Positions 40,492 through 48,381 of a stretch of DNA of 64,000 nucleotides are shown in pieces (position 1 is the first letter of the stretch; each line of letters begins with the position of its first letter). Position numbers and translations under genes: made by a program. Location of the stretch: positions 21,624 to 85,623 of the forward strand of contig NZ_BMRC01000034.1 of NCBI RefSeq assembly GCF_014648435.1, in the 5' to 3' direction. The notes under the pieces were generated by a model. The model searched no databases, was not told where the DNA came from, and saw only the letters and a list, made by a program, of their open reading frames with translations. Source of the DNA: Nonomuraea spiralis. Its GTDB lineage: Bacteria > Actinomycetota > Actinomycetes > Streptosporangiales > Streptosporangiaceae.

Positions 40492-41262
40492 TCAGCCCTC
40501 GTCCCAATACGAGTACGGGGCGACCGACACCCCTTCGACGATGTCGTTGGCCGAGGGGTCCGCCACGACCTTGCACGGCTCAATGGGCCCGGTCGTCAGT
40601 CGTCCACTGAACTGCCAGGCAACCCCGGGACTCTCTACCGTGGGCGTGACCGGATTCTCCATGACCTCGATCATCGCGATCTGGCCCGGCTTGATGTGGC
40701 GGGGGTAGATGGTGATGCCATCTTGCGGGCGAATTGCCTGGTAAGAGATCGACTTCTGCAGTCTCTCCCGAAGCTTGGCCTGCGCGGCGGCATCACCGCT
40801 CGACAGCTCCTCCTTGGTCAAGCCGAAGTCGTCGCCCTTGAGGGAGGGGGCCCGGCTGTTCCCGCAGCGCTTGCCGAGAGGCAGGTAGATGATGTCAGCC
40901 GGCACACCCCAATCTGCCAGTTCCTTCTCGAGATGCTCGGGGTCCCGGAAATCGTAGATCTTGAGGTTGATCGACCCGTCCTGGTTCTTCGTCAGTGCGT
41001 ACGCCGGCTTGGCGGAACCGAGCAAGGAAGGCACGGCCACGCCCACCGCGACGGCCGCCGCCACAGCTGCGCCCATCGCGAGCCGCCGCCCGCTCAGGAG
41101 CGGCCGTTCCAGCCGGGTGTGCCGACCGAACGGAAGCAGCCTCCTCCAGCGCCGATCGCGCGGTGCCGCAGTCGTCTCCTGGGCGAGCCGGAGGCGTTGC
41201 CGAGCCAGGGAGTGGGGCGGCTCATGTTCCAGTTCCTTGATGAGCGTCTTCAATTCATCCAT
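40492..41262 (-). CDS. ECF-associated membrane protein (putative sensor/anti-sigma)
   Basis: 256 aa from ATG 41262 with GGAGG 9 nt upstream, overlapping the sigma gene by 8 bp. An N-terminal charged cytoplasmic segment of about 70 residues is followed by one membrane span (GAAVAAAVAVGVAVPSLLG) and an outside domain (INLKIYDFRDPEHLEKELAD). It resembles the partner proteins of actinobacterial ECF factors. It appears intact, although its sigma partner does not. Confidence 0.7.
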   Translation of the reverse strand: MDELKTLIKELEHEPPHSLARQRLRLAQETTAAPRDRRWRRLLPFGRHTRLERPLLSGRRLAMGAAVAAAVAVGVAVPSLLGSAKPAYALTKNQDGSINLKIYDFRDPEHLEKELADWGVPADIIYLPLGKRCGNSRAPSLKGDDFGLTKEELSSGDAAAQAKLRERLQKSISYQAIRPQDGITIYPRHIKPGQIAMIEVMENPVTPTVESPGVAWQFSGRLTTGPIEPCKVVADPSANDIVEGVSVAPYSYWDEG

Positions 41263-41755
41263 GATCTTGCGCCTCCAACGGGTTGACTCCATCCAGGGTG
41301 TGGCGGACCTTGCGCCGGGCCCGATTGAGCCGCGACTTGACCGTGCCGACCGGGATGCCGAGCGCGCGGGCCGCTTCCTCGTACGTCATGTCGCTCCAGG
41401 CGACCAGGAGCAGGACGTCCCGGTCGCCTCGCGACAGCAGCGCGAGCGCGTTCAGCAGGACCGTCCGCGACCCTTGGGCGGTCAGATCACGAGTGATCGC
41501 CTCTTCCGGTCCCTCGACGGGCTGGGCTGGCCTCTGCCGCTCCAGCGCGCGGTAGCGGCTGACCTCGGTCCGGCGGTGGCCGGTGATGAGCTTGGTCGCG
41601 ATGCCCAGCAACCAGGGCCGGGCATCGCGATAGGAGATGTACCTGTAGAGCGTCGCGGCGTAGCGGTCGAACAGGGCGGCGAATTGCTCCGGATCATCGA
41701 GGGAACTTGTGATGATCTCGGAGTCCACCACCAGCGGTGACGTATCTGTCACCAT
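41255..41755 (-). CDS. ECF sigma factor with internal deletion in region 2
   Basis: 166 aa, about 25-30 short. The frame reads EQFAALFDRYAATLYRYISYRD, quoted in parts: EQFAALFDRYAATLYRYISY then directly RDARPWLLGIATKLITGHRR. The segment between these, normally ending in D..AETF..A, carries core-binding and -10 recognition helices and is missing. Region 4 (ALLSRGDRDVLLLVAW, YEEAARALGIPVGTVKSRLN) is intact. The deletion is in frame, so a protein would be made but is unlikely to direct transcription normally. It may be a recent pseudogene or act as a decoy. Confidence 0.75.
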   Translation of the reverse strand: MVTDTSPLVVDSEIITSSLDDPEQFAALFDRYAATLYRYISYRDARPWLLGIATKLITGHRRTEVSRYRALERQRPAQPVEGPEEAITRDLTAQGSRTVLLNALALLSRGDRDVLLLVAWSDMTYEEAARALGIPVGTVKSRLNRARRKVRHTLDGVNPLEAQDHG

Positions 41756-42041
41756 AGATGATCTATTTTCGGCACTGGACCCCCTTCGGATGTCATCTGT
41801 GTCTTGTCACAAGAGGCTCGAGTGTTCACGGGCATCCGCGCTTCCAGGGTTCAGCGTGCTGCGTCGGGCACGCGGACCGTCATGTACCGATGCGCCTGTT
41901 CCAGCCAGCGGACAGCCGTTGGTGCTGAGAACGATCATCAACTGCAGAAGTGTGAAAGAAGACAGGTTCTTGAGCCCGAGCAACCTTCAGTTCTTCCGGC
42001 GGCGTAAGGACGGGTGACTGTCGCCTGAGGAAGGACCGTAC

Positions 42042-42539
42042 ATGGCGGATAGATCGGAGTACGACGCGTTCGTCGAGGCGTCATGGCACCGGCTGCTCCG
42101 CACCGCCTATCTGCTCGCCCGTGACTGGGGAGCGGCCGAGGACCTGGTGCAGACGGCGCTGCTGAAGGCGTGGCAGGCCTGGCCGCGCCTGGGCGACGAG
42201 CGTGAGGCGTACGTACGCAAGATCATTGTGAACCTGCACGTCTCCTGGTGGCGGCGCCGCTGGAGACGGGCCGAGCTGACCAGCGAGTCGCCGCCCGACC
42301 AGGCGCAGGCGGCCGACCACATGGGACAGGCCGACGATCGCGAACTGGTCTGGCAGGCGCTCGGCCGCTTGCCTGCCCGGCAACGGGCCGTCGTCGTGCT
42401 GCGGTTCTTCGAGGACCTGACCGAGGTCCAGACCGCTTCGACGCTCGGCTGCAGCGTCGGGACGGTCAAGAGCCAGGCAAGCAGAGCGCTGGCCAAGCTT
42501 CGGGTGGACGAGTCATTCGCGTACGACAGGAGGGGGTAG
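42042..42539 (+). CDS. SigE-family ECF sigma factor
   Basis: 165 aa. Region 2 reads FVEASWHRLLRTAYLLARDW, then GAAEDLVQTALLKAWQAW, followed by YVRKIIVNLHVSWWRRRW. Region 4 has LPARQRAVVVLRFFEDLTEV and TLGCSVGTVKSQASRALAKL. This matches the SigE/SACE-type short ECF family of actinomycetes. GAGGAAGGACC precedes ATG 42042. A membrane protein gene follows after 4 bp. Confidence 0.9.
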   Translation: MADRSEYDAFVEASWHRLLRTAYLLARDWGAAEDLVQTALLKAWQAWPRLGDEREAYVRKIIVNLHVSWWRRRWRRAELTSESPPDQAQAADHMGQADDRELVWQALGRLPARQRAVVVLRFFEDLTEVQTASTLGCSVGTVKSQASRALAKLRVDESFAYDRRG

Positions 42540-42543
42540 CGCC

Positions 42544-43527
42544 ATGCATATCGACCAGGGAGAACTCCGCGACCTGCTGGTCGAGCGCAGCAGCCCTGCG
42601 CTCGACCGCCCGATCCCGTGGCACTCACTGCGGGCCAGGACGCGCGGCGCGCGGCGGCGCCGGTTGTCGGCCGTCGCTGTCGCTGTCACTTTCGCCGTCG
42701 CGGTCGTCACCGTGGGAACGATTGTCAGCCTGCGCGGGCCGGAGCAAGTCAATCAGCCGACCACCGCGACAGTGACCGAGAAGTTCCCGATCCAGTACAA
42801 GGAGTCCGACGGCACTGTCTACCGCAGGCTCGCGACTGCGGCCTTCGACCCGTCACGCGAGGAATCGACGACATTCCAGGTGAAGGTGAGCGGCAAGCCG
42901 GTGGCCATCCTGCCTGACTGCCCGCATCCCAAAGCGGGGCCACCGCGTGTCAGCCTGCGGGTGCCGGGCCTGAACAAGGACTTCACGCTGTCACTGATGA
43001 ACTCGTGCGAGCAGGGCAAAGCGGTCGACACGCAGCTCTTCCCCGCCGGGACTCGGACGGTGAGATTCTCCGTCACGGCCTACCCTGGGATGACGCTTCC
43101 GGGGAAATGGCGGTTCGGCGTGTACGAGTGGACGCCGCCGGCCACGATGAGGACCGCCTCGCCTCCGGTCGAGCCGCTCGCGAAGATCGGGGAGGACCTC
43201 AGCCTGGTCGCCAAGGGCAGCGCCACCTGGCCCGGCACCCGTGAGGTGACACTCACCGTGCCGAACAGGGGCCACGGCCTGGCCATCGTCACCTACTGCG
43301 GGGACGGCCTCGCCGAGCGGCTCAGCCGGAAGCTGTGGGTGAACGGGCGCCTGGAGGACTTCGGCCACTGCTCCTTCCCGCCGCCCGGGGCCGGGTCCCT
43401 CCACCTGGGCAAACGGCCGCTCAGTGAGAAGACGACAACGGTCAGGGTCCGGCTGGAGACGTCCATCCCCGAGTACCTGCGGCGCCCCGGAACGCTGACA
43501 GTGGCCGTTTATGACGGCGACCTATGA
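42544..43527 (+). CDS. ECF-associated membrane protein
   Basis: 327 aa with a short cytoplasmic N-terminus, a membrane span near residues 39-60 (LSAVAVAVTFAVAVVTVGTI) and a large beta-rich outside domain with several Cys (LPDCPHPKAGPP, MNSCEQGK, VTYCGDGLAE, DFGHCSFPP). GGAGGGG lies before ATG 42544. Its position 4 bp after a SigE-family sigma gene suggests a sensor or anti-sigma role, but there is no zinc-finger HxxxCxxC. Confidence 0.7.
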   Translation: MHIDQGELRDLLVERSSPALDRPIPWHSLRARTRGARRRRLSAVAVAVTFAVAVVTVGTIVSLRGPEQVNQPTTATVTEKFPIQYKESDGTVYRRLATAAFDPSREESTTFQVKVSGKPVAILPDCPHPKAGPPRVSLRVPGLNKDFTLSLMNSCEQGKAVDTQLFPAGTRTVRFSVTAYPGMTLPGKWRFGVYEWTPPATMRTASPPVEPLAKIGEDLSLVAKGSATWPGTREVTLTVPNRGHGLAIVTYCGDGLAERLSRKLWVNGRLEDFGHCSFPPPGAGSLHLGKRPLSEKTTTVRVRLETSIPEYLRRPGTLTVAVYDGDL

Positions 43528-44022
43528 CAGTGCGTGATCGTGCCACGCGGTAACCGGCTCAGGGGCATGGTCGGCACCAGCGTCCTCAGGCGGTGACGGT
43601 GGTGGCGAGGCTGCCAGGGCGAGAAGATGCCTACCGGACGACGCGACTGCAGTCACCGGCGCAATAGATGTGTGCACGAGCTACCAGTTGAAGCTCGACG
43701 GTCACGAACTTTAGGGCGATGATCACGGGCAATCCGCAACCAAAGGCCCAGCGAATGACGACGGCTTCCGTCGAGTGCCTTCTCTGCTTGATCACGGCGC
43801 CATCGAAGCCGGCCGGTATGCGCCCGATGCGTAGGGCTATGAAGGTGGCTCCGAGAGCCATGTGTCGGTCGGCTTGAGAACCACTTGCTGATCAACTGCC
43901 TTGGAATGTCATTGAAAAGAGAGCCATGCCCGTGGGTCTGGGACATGGCTCTCGTGACGCTGTGTGTGTTGTCGGCGTACACCTCCCGCTGCGGAGGCGA
44001 GTACGCGTATGTTCGACCAGGT
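43528..44022. other. 495-bp interval, no convincing gene
   Basis: It contains a minus-strand frame (43631-43861) with one hydrophobic stretch (WAFGCGLPVIIALKFVTVEL) but no ribosome binding site; it is noted, not called. Base composition is less GC-rich than the flanks. The terminator at 43915-43953 lies here. Confidence 0.45.
43915..43953 (-). terminator. Intrinsic terminator of the ArsR-SRPBCC operon
   Basis: On the minus strand GAGAGCCATG (43944-43953 reversed) pairs over 10 bp with CATGGCTCTC (43919-43928 reversed), followed by TTTT. It lies 70 bp after the SRPBCC stop. Confidence 0.8.
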
Positions 44023-44448
44023 TCAGCGGAGTTCCGGGCGTTCTGCCGTTTCGCCCAGACGAAGGAGCAGGTGCGCCCAGCCATCGCTGGTCTCCTCTTC
44101 GAGTACGGTCGGCAGACCACTGTGGCGCAGGGTGACCTCGGTGCCATCACCGTCCGGGGTCAGGGTGACTTCGACTCGGGATGCCTCTGGTGCCATGTCG
44201 GGCGCTCCCGGTGTGGCCTCCCAGCCGAAGGTGAAGACGAGACGTTCGTACGGCACGAGCTCCACGAACCGTCCGCGCATCACCGGGCGTGGGCCCTCGT
44301 GCATCGCAACCTGCAAGGCGCCGCCGGGGCGGGCGTCCAGCTCGGCCGTTCCCCACCATCGCGCCAGGCGTGCCGGGTCGGTGAAGAACCGCCAGACCGT
44401 CTCGGGACGCGCACGGATGTGCAACGTCTGCTCAATCGTCCTGCTCAC
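44023..44448 (-). CDS. SRPBCC (AHSA1/START-like) family protein
   Basis: 141 aa. It begins IEQTLHIRARPETVWRFFTD and continues ARLARWWGTAELDARPGGAL, the standard AHSA1-like opening. The C-terminal helix is GWAHLLLRLGET. These small ligand-binding proteins are often co-encoded with an ArsR regulator, as here (ATGA overlap with the upstream gene). Ligand unknown. Confidence 0.88.
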   Translation of the reverse strand: MSRTIEQTLHIRARPETVWRFFTDPARLARWWGTAELDARPGGALQVAMHEGPRPVMRGRFVELVPYERLVFTFGWEATPGAPDMAPEASRVEVTLTPDGDGTEVTLRHSGLPTVLEEETSDGWAHLLLRLGETAERPELR

Positions 44449-44783
44449 AACGATCCCTTCACGTCCTGGTCACCAGTGTGCGCGTGTTCTTCTCGCTCGG
44501 CTTCGTGCTGGAGGCGGCTGAGCGAGGTGGACCACATCGTCTCCAGGAACGTCACCGCCTCGGCCAGCCCCTCCGGGCGTAGCCGATAGAAGCGGCGATT
44601 GCCTGCGCGGCGGACGTCTACGAGGCGGGCCGCTGTCAGCGTTCGCAGATGCTGGGATACCGCGGGGCGACTCATCTCGGGAAAGCGCTCGGCGATCTCG
44701 CCTGCCGATACCTCGCGATCCCGCACCAGGACGAGGATGGCGCGGCGGGTCGGGTCCGCCACAGCGCGAAGCGCGTCGTCCAT
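44445..44783 (-). CDS. ArsR-family transcriptional regulator
   Basis: 112 aa from ATG 44783. The winged helix reads ALRAVADPTRRAILVLVRDR, then EVSAGEIAERFPEMSRPAVS and QHLRTLTAARLVDVRRAGNR. No Cys metal site is present, so it belongs to the ArsR-SRPBCC subgroup rather than the metal sensors. It is first in a two-gene operon and divergent from the DUF1579-like gene at 44871. Confidence 0.9.
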   Translation of the reverse strand: MDDALRAVADPTRRAILVLVRDREVSAGEIAERFPEMSRPAVSQHLRTLTAARLVDVRRAGNRRFYRLRPEGLAEAVTFLETMWSTSLSRLQHEAEREEHAHTGDQDVKGSL

Positions 44784-44870
44784 GGGCCACCGCCTTCGTT
44801 TGCGCACTGCCGGGACAGCATGTAAGTGTTTAAGCAACATCTTACACTCTATCGATGACGAGGATTCACT

Positions 44871-45356
44871 ATGTCAGGAGACGACACCCGTGCCCCGCGA
44901 TCGGAGAACCAGCGCCTGAATGCGCTGGTTGGCCGTTGGCGTTCACAGGGGCGTACAGCGGCCACCGCGATCGACCCGACGATCCGCATCGCCGGGTCGG
45001 ACACCTACGAGTGGCTGGCGGGCGAGCACTTCCTCATTCACCGTGTGGACGTGCGCATGAACGAGGAGCACGTCGAGGTCATCGAGATGATCGGGCCCTA
45101 CGATCCAGCGAGCCGGACCTACCCCATGCGCTCCTTCGACAATCACGGCAACTTCGTCACCATGCGGGCAAGCGTCGACGACGAGGGTGTCTGGACGTTC
45201 GCCGGTGAGACGGAGCGGGCGACGCTGGTGATCGCCGAAGACGGCGACTCCATGACGGCCGAATGGGAGCGCACTGACAACGGCTCAAACTGGCGGCACT
45301 GGATGGACATGAGCTTCACGAGGGCTTCCAGCCCCAGCACCATCCCTCGCCGCTGA
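44871..45356 (+). CDS. DUF1579-like protein
   Basis: 161 aa. It starts with RLNALVGRWRSQGRT and contains GSDTYEWLAGEHFLIHRVDV, RSFDNHGNFVTMRASVDDEG, VWTFAGETERATLVI and WERTDNGSNWRHWMDMSFTR, a lipocalin-like pattern of DUF1579/DUF1348-type proteins. It is divergent from the ArsR gene 87 bp away and probably regulated by it. Confidence 0.75.
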   Translation: MSGDDTRAPRSENQRLNALVGRWRSQGRTAATAIDPTIRIAGSDTYEWLAGEHFLIHRVDVRMNEEHVEVIEMIGPYDPASRTYPMRSFDNHGNFVTMRASVDDEGVWTFAGETERATLVIAEDGDSMTAEWERTDNGSNWRHWMDMSFTRASSPSTIPRR

Positions 45357-45473
45357 ATCCCTCGCAGGTCAGAAGCCTCACCGTCGAACTCGCCTCGCCG
45401 TTCCTGGCAGAGACACCACAACACCATCATGCTCCGCGCCTTTGCCCATGGAGGTGTACGCCGACAAGCGTGG

Positions 45474-45684
45474 TCAGCGGGCTTGTTCGGCTCTGGCTCG
45501 GGTCTGGGCACGACGGTAGGAGTCGGTGCCGGCCTCGATGATGTTGCCGGCGAAGGTGAGCCGGTCGACGATCGCGGCCCAGAGGCGCGGGTCGGTAAAG
45601 GTGCGGGTCCAGCCGGAGAAGGACTCGTTGCTGGCAATGGCGAGACTGTTCTTCTCTTCGCGTTCGGTGAGGACCTGGAAGACT
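45474..45684 (-). pseudogene. istB: IS21-family istB C-terminal fragment
   Basis: The frame reads FQVLTEREEKNSLAIASNES, then FSGWTRTFTDPRLWAAIVDR and LTFAGNIIEAGTDSYRRAQT, matching the C-terminal third of IS21 IstB-like helper ATPases. The Walker motifs and N-terminal part are gone. It ends at a sharp junction near 45684 with an oppositely oriented integrase fragment. Confidence 0.75.
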
Positions 45685-45840
45685 GGTCTCTCCATCGACG
45701 AGATCGCCAAGCTGTGCGGCCATGCCAGCACCACCGTGACCGAGATCGTCTACCGCCACCAGATCCGGCCTGTCATTCAGACTGGCACGCTGGCCATGGA
45801 CCGAATCTTCGACGGCAGGGATGCTAGCCCTGCAACATGT
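45685..45840 (+). pseudogene. Tyrosine integrase C-terminal fragment
   Basis: The plus frame starts GLSIDEIAKLCGHASTTVTE and continues IVYRHQIRPVIQTGTLAMDR, IFDG. The GH of the HxLGH-type box and the catalytic Tyr (in VYRHQ) are visible. Only the last 45 or so residues remain. It directly precedes tRNA-Ala, the usual attachment context of such integrases. No in-frame stop occurs before the tRNA. Confidence 0.7.
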
Positions 45841-45855
45841 CACTCAGAAGCTCAC

Positions 45856-45888
45856 AAAGGCCCTCTCGGATCATCCGAAAGGGCCTTT
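45856..45888. terminator. Strong hairpin downstream of tRNA-Ala
   Basis: AAAGGCCCT (45856-45864) and AGGGCCTTT (45880-45888) pair perfectly, with inner TCGGA/TCCGA. It lies 8 bp past the tRNA 3' end. Confidence 0.8.
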
Positions 45889-45896
45889 GACTTGGG

Positions 45897-45970
45897 TGGA
45901 GATGAGGGGATTCGAACCCCTGACCCCTTCGATGCGAACGAAGTGCGCTACCGGACTGCGCTACATCCCC
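45897..45970 (-). tRNA. tRNA-Ala (anticodon CGC)
   Basis: 74 nt. The acceptor GGGGATG pairs with CATCTCC (one G-U), with discriminator A. The anticodon arm is CTTCG-TTCGCAT-CGAAG, giving CGC. The T-loop is GGTTCGAATCC. CCA is not encoded. A TAATCT -10-like box lies about 15 nt upstream. Confidence 0.95.
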
Positions 45971-46019
45971 AAGGACTCGACCAGATTAGCAAACTCCCAG
46001 GGGTCCTCGCGCCACCCTT

Positions 46020-46592
46020 TCAGTCCCCCACCGCTCGCCTGGGCGGTTCGGCGTACTGGTCGAAGAGAACGTCGACATGCATGGCGGCCAGGTCGATGAC
46101 CTCGGCCTCCACCTCCGCCGCCGCCCGGCGCCGCTCGCGCGCCCGGCGTTGCCGCTCGGCGCGCGCCTGAAGGGCCCTCTGGCGGCGCTCCCGATCCACC
46201 TGTACGGCAATCCGCAGAAAAGCCATATACCCCAGCATGACCACCACAGAGGGCGCTACGCCCCACCACGGGATCATCTCGACCGCCGCGGTGACCACCG
46301 AGGCCAGCACCAGCAACGCGGTGAAGAACAACAGCCTCCGGCGGCGCGCTACGATGATCGCTCTGCGCCGCAGCCGGAATTGCCGGACATCGACCTTCTC
46401 GACCTCGGAAGCGTCCTCGTCGCCGTCGGCGGCGTCGAGGTTGTCCAGGTCGGGCAGCGCGTGCTCGCCCGTGTAGTGCTCTTCGAGCTCGGCCAGCTCC
46501 TGGAGGTTCGTCTTGTCCCGCCGCAACCACATCGGAATCAGGACGCACAGCCACATCACGACGATGGCGACATAGAGGAAGGCGCTGCTCAC
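46020..46592 (-). CDS. Conserved membrane protein, unknown function
   Basis: 190 aa from GTG 46592, with GGAGG 5 nt upstream. There is one N-terminal span (FLYVAIVVMWLCVLIPMWL), an acidic loop, two further hydrophobic spans (LLFFTALLVLASVVTAAVEM, APSVVVMLGYMAFLRIAV), and a long Arg/Ala/Glu helix that looks like a coiled coil (RERRQRALQARAERQRRARE). A gene of this type adjacent to moeA and galU is a recurring actinomycete arrangement from memory. It is transcribed towards tRNA-Ala. Confidence 0.7.
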   Translation of the reverse strand: MSSAFLYVAIVVMWLCVLIPMWLRRDKTNLQELAELEEHYTGEHALPDLDNLDAADGDEDASEVEKVDVRQFRLRRRAIIVARRRRLLFFTALLVLASVVTAAVEMIPWWGVAPSVVVMLGYMAFLRIAVQVDRERRQRALQARAERQRRARERRRAAAEVEAEVIDLAAMHVDVLFDQYAEPPRRAVGD

Positions 46593-46716
46593 GACCACCT
46601 CCGGACAGCACGAAAGCGCGTACGTGCTCGTCGCGCCTTCATTGTGCTCACGTCACGCACCGTAAGACCGTGTGTCACTGATTGACGAGCATTCGGTGCG
46701 GTGTGTCGCGAGATCG

Positions 46717-47370
46717 TCAAACCTCTTCGACTGGAGATCCGCCGTGAGCGGCCGACTCACGGGCGCGCCGCCACTGTACGAGCAGGCCGCCGGGGACGTC
46801 CTCGACGGTCAGCGCGTAGCAGATGTGGTCACGCCAGGCCCCGTCGATGTGGAGTTGGCGACGCCGAATGCCCTCTTCCCTGAACCCGAGCTTCTCCACC
46901 ACCCTACGGCTGGCCTGGTTCTCAGGACGGATGTTCGCTTCTAGCCGATGCAATCCGGTGGTGAAAAAGCAATGATCGACGGCCAGGGCGAGTGCGGTGG
47001 GGATGATGGCCCGCCCGGCCAGCGCGCCGTCCACCCAGTAACCGACCTGGGCAGAACGGGCAGACCCCCACACGATGGCCCCCACGGTCAGCTGCCCCGC
47101 GAACCGGCCGTCGTAGGTGACCACCCACGGCAGCGCCAGCCCCTGTCTCGCCTCGCGGCGCAGGGTGCCCACCATGGAGATGTACGGCCCGAGGCCCGTT
47201 CTGAACAGCGGGGTCTCGGGGTTGCTCGGTTCCCAGGGACGCAGCCAGTCGGCGTTGCGCAACCTGGTCTCGCGCCAAACGCGTACGTCGCTCAGCCGCA
47301 GCGGCCGGAGGCCTACCGGGCCTTCGTTCAGGGTCGCCGGCCAGCCACGAAGTCGATCCACACCTCTCAT
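46717..47370 (-). CDS. GNAT-family N-acetyltransferase (RimJ/RimL-like)
   Basis: About 217 aa from ATG 47370 (GGGGG upstream); GTG 47361 is possible. GPVGLRPLRLSDVRVWRETR opens the fold. GQLTVGAIVWGSARSAQVGY, WVDGALAGRAIIPTALALAV and ANIRPENQASRRVVEKLGFR are the acetyl-CoA and C-terminal motifs of RimJ/RimL ribosomal-protein acetyltransferases. It lies at the 3' end of the molybdopterin gene cluster. Confidence 0.85.
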   Translation of the reverse strand: MRGVDRLRGWPATLNEGPVGLRPLRLSDVRVWRETRLRNADWLRPWEPSNPETPLFRTGLGPYISMVGTLRREARQGLALPWVVTYDGRFAGQLTVGAIVWGSARSAQVGYWVDGALAGRAIIPTALALAVDHCFFTTGLHRLEANIRPENQASRRVVEKLGFREEGIRRRQLHIDGAWRDHICYALTVEDVPGGLLVQWRRARESAAHGGSPVEEV

Positions 47371-47428
47371 CATCCCCCTATCGGGCTCGATGTCGCCACG
47401 GATCTCGATCGGCAGAACGAAACCCTGG

Positions 47429-47908
47429 TCAGCGAGGGTGATCGCCGCCCCTGATCTGCTCGACCGCGTGCCGCAGGACGGGAGCGAGCACGGCCACCCC
47501 ATCCCGGACGCCACCGGACGAGCCGGGCAGGTTCACGATCAGCGTGTCCCCCGCCTGGCCGGCCAGCCCTCGGGACAGAACCGACGTAGGCACCTTGTCG
47601 CGATTAGCCAGGCGAATGGCCTCCGCTATGCCAGGAATTTCCCTGGTGATCACTCGGGCGGTCATCTCCGGCGTCAGGTCGAGGGGGGTGAGCCCGGTGC
47701 CGCCGGTGGTCACGATCACGTCGTAACCCTGCGCGACGCCGTCCCGCAACGCCGCTTCGACCGCCTCGCCGTCGGGCACCACCAGGGGGCCCGAGACCTC
47801 GCAGCCGGCGTCGGACGCCAGCAGTTCCACCAGCAACGGCCCCGATTTATCGGCATAAATCCCAGCGGAAGCGCGGTTCGACACGGTCACCACAAGTGCC
47901 CGGATCAC
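47429..47908 (-). CDS. Molybdopterin adenylyltransferase-type protein (MogA/MoaB family)
   Basis: 159 aa from GTG 47908, overlapping moaC as GTGA. ALVVTVSNRASAGIYADKSG, VIVTTGGTGLTPLDLTPEMT and LIVNLPGSSGGVRDGVAVL are the three hallmark segments of the MogA/MoaB fold. MogA activates molybdopterin as the adenylate before metal insertion by MoeA. The name mogA versus moaB cannot be fixed from sequence alone. Confidence 0.88.
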   Translation of the reverse strand: MIRALVVTVSNRASAGIYADKSGPLLVELLASDAGCEVSGPLVVPDGEAVEAALRDGVAQGYDVIVTTGGTGLTPLDLTPEMTARVITREIPGIAEAIRLANRDKVPTSVLSRGLAGQAGDTLIVNLPGSSGGVRDGVAVLAPVLRHAVEQIRGGDHPR

Positions 47909-48381
47909 GTGGCTTCCCGGGTCCACAGACCGGTCTTCCCGCCCACCTTCTCCTCCACCCGGATGTCGGTGATCACAGCGGCCGGATCGACCGCCTTCAC
48001 CATGTCGACCAGCGCCAGCGCGGCCACGGAGACGGCGGTCAGCGCCTCCATCTCCACCCCGGTACGGTCGGCCGTCTTCGTCCGGCAGGTGATCGCCACC
48101 CCCCAGTCCTCGACGTCGAGCACGACCTTCACGCCGTGCAACGCGATCGGGTGGCAGAGCGGGACCAGGTCGGGCGTACGCTTCGCCCCCATGATCCCGG
48201 CGATCCGCGCCACCCCCAGCGCGTCGCCCTTGGGCACCTCGCCGGACCGCAGCAGCGCCACGACCTCGGCCGACAACAACACCCGTCCGGTCGCCGTCGC
48301 CGTACGGGCCGAGACGTCCTTGGCCGAGACGTCGACCATGCGCGCCGCGCCGGTCTCGTCGATGTGCGTGAGTTCGCTCAC
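47905..48381 (-). CDS. moaC: Cyclic pyranopterin monophosphate synthase
   Basis: 158 aa from GTG 48381, overlapping moeA as GTGA. ARMVDVSAKDVSARTATATG, VPKGDALGVARIAGIMGAKR, LVPLCHPIALHGVKV and GVEMEALTAVSVAALALVDM cover the conserved MoaC segments, including the LCHP active-site turn. MoaC makes cPMP with MoaA, an early step of molybdenum cofactor synthesis. Confidence 0.95.
   Translation of the reverse strand: MSELTHIDETGAARMVDVSAKDVSARTATATGRVLLSAEVVALLRSGEVPKGDALGVARIAGIMGAKRTPDLVPLCHPIALHGVKVVLDVEDWGVAITCRTKTADRTGVEMEALTAVSVAALALVDMVKAVDPAAVITDIRVEEKVGGKTGLWTREAT

Noticed and set aside
43631..43861. 76-aa minus-strand frame with a hydrophobic stretch
   Set aside because: No ribosome binding site and no neighbour coupling; a single hydrophobic run is weak evidence, so it is only mentioned in the interval entry.
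45526..46170. Plus-strand frame joining the integrase end with sequence across tRNA-Ala
   Set aside because: Only residues encoded at 45685-45840 match an integrase; the rest reads through a terminator and a tRNA.
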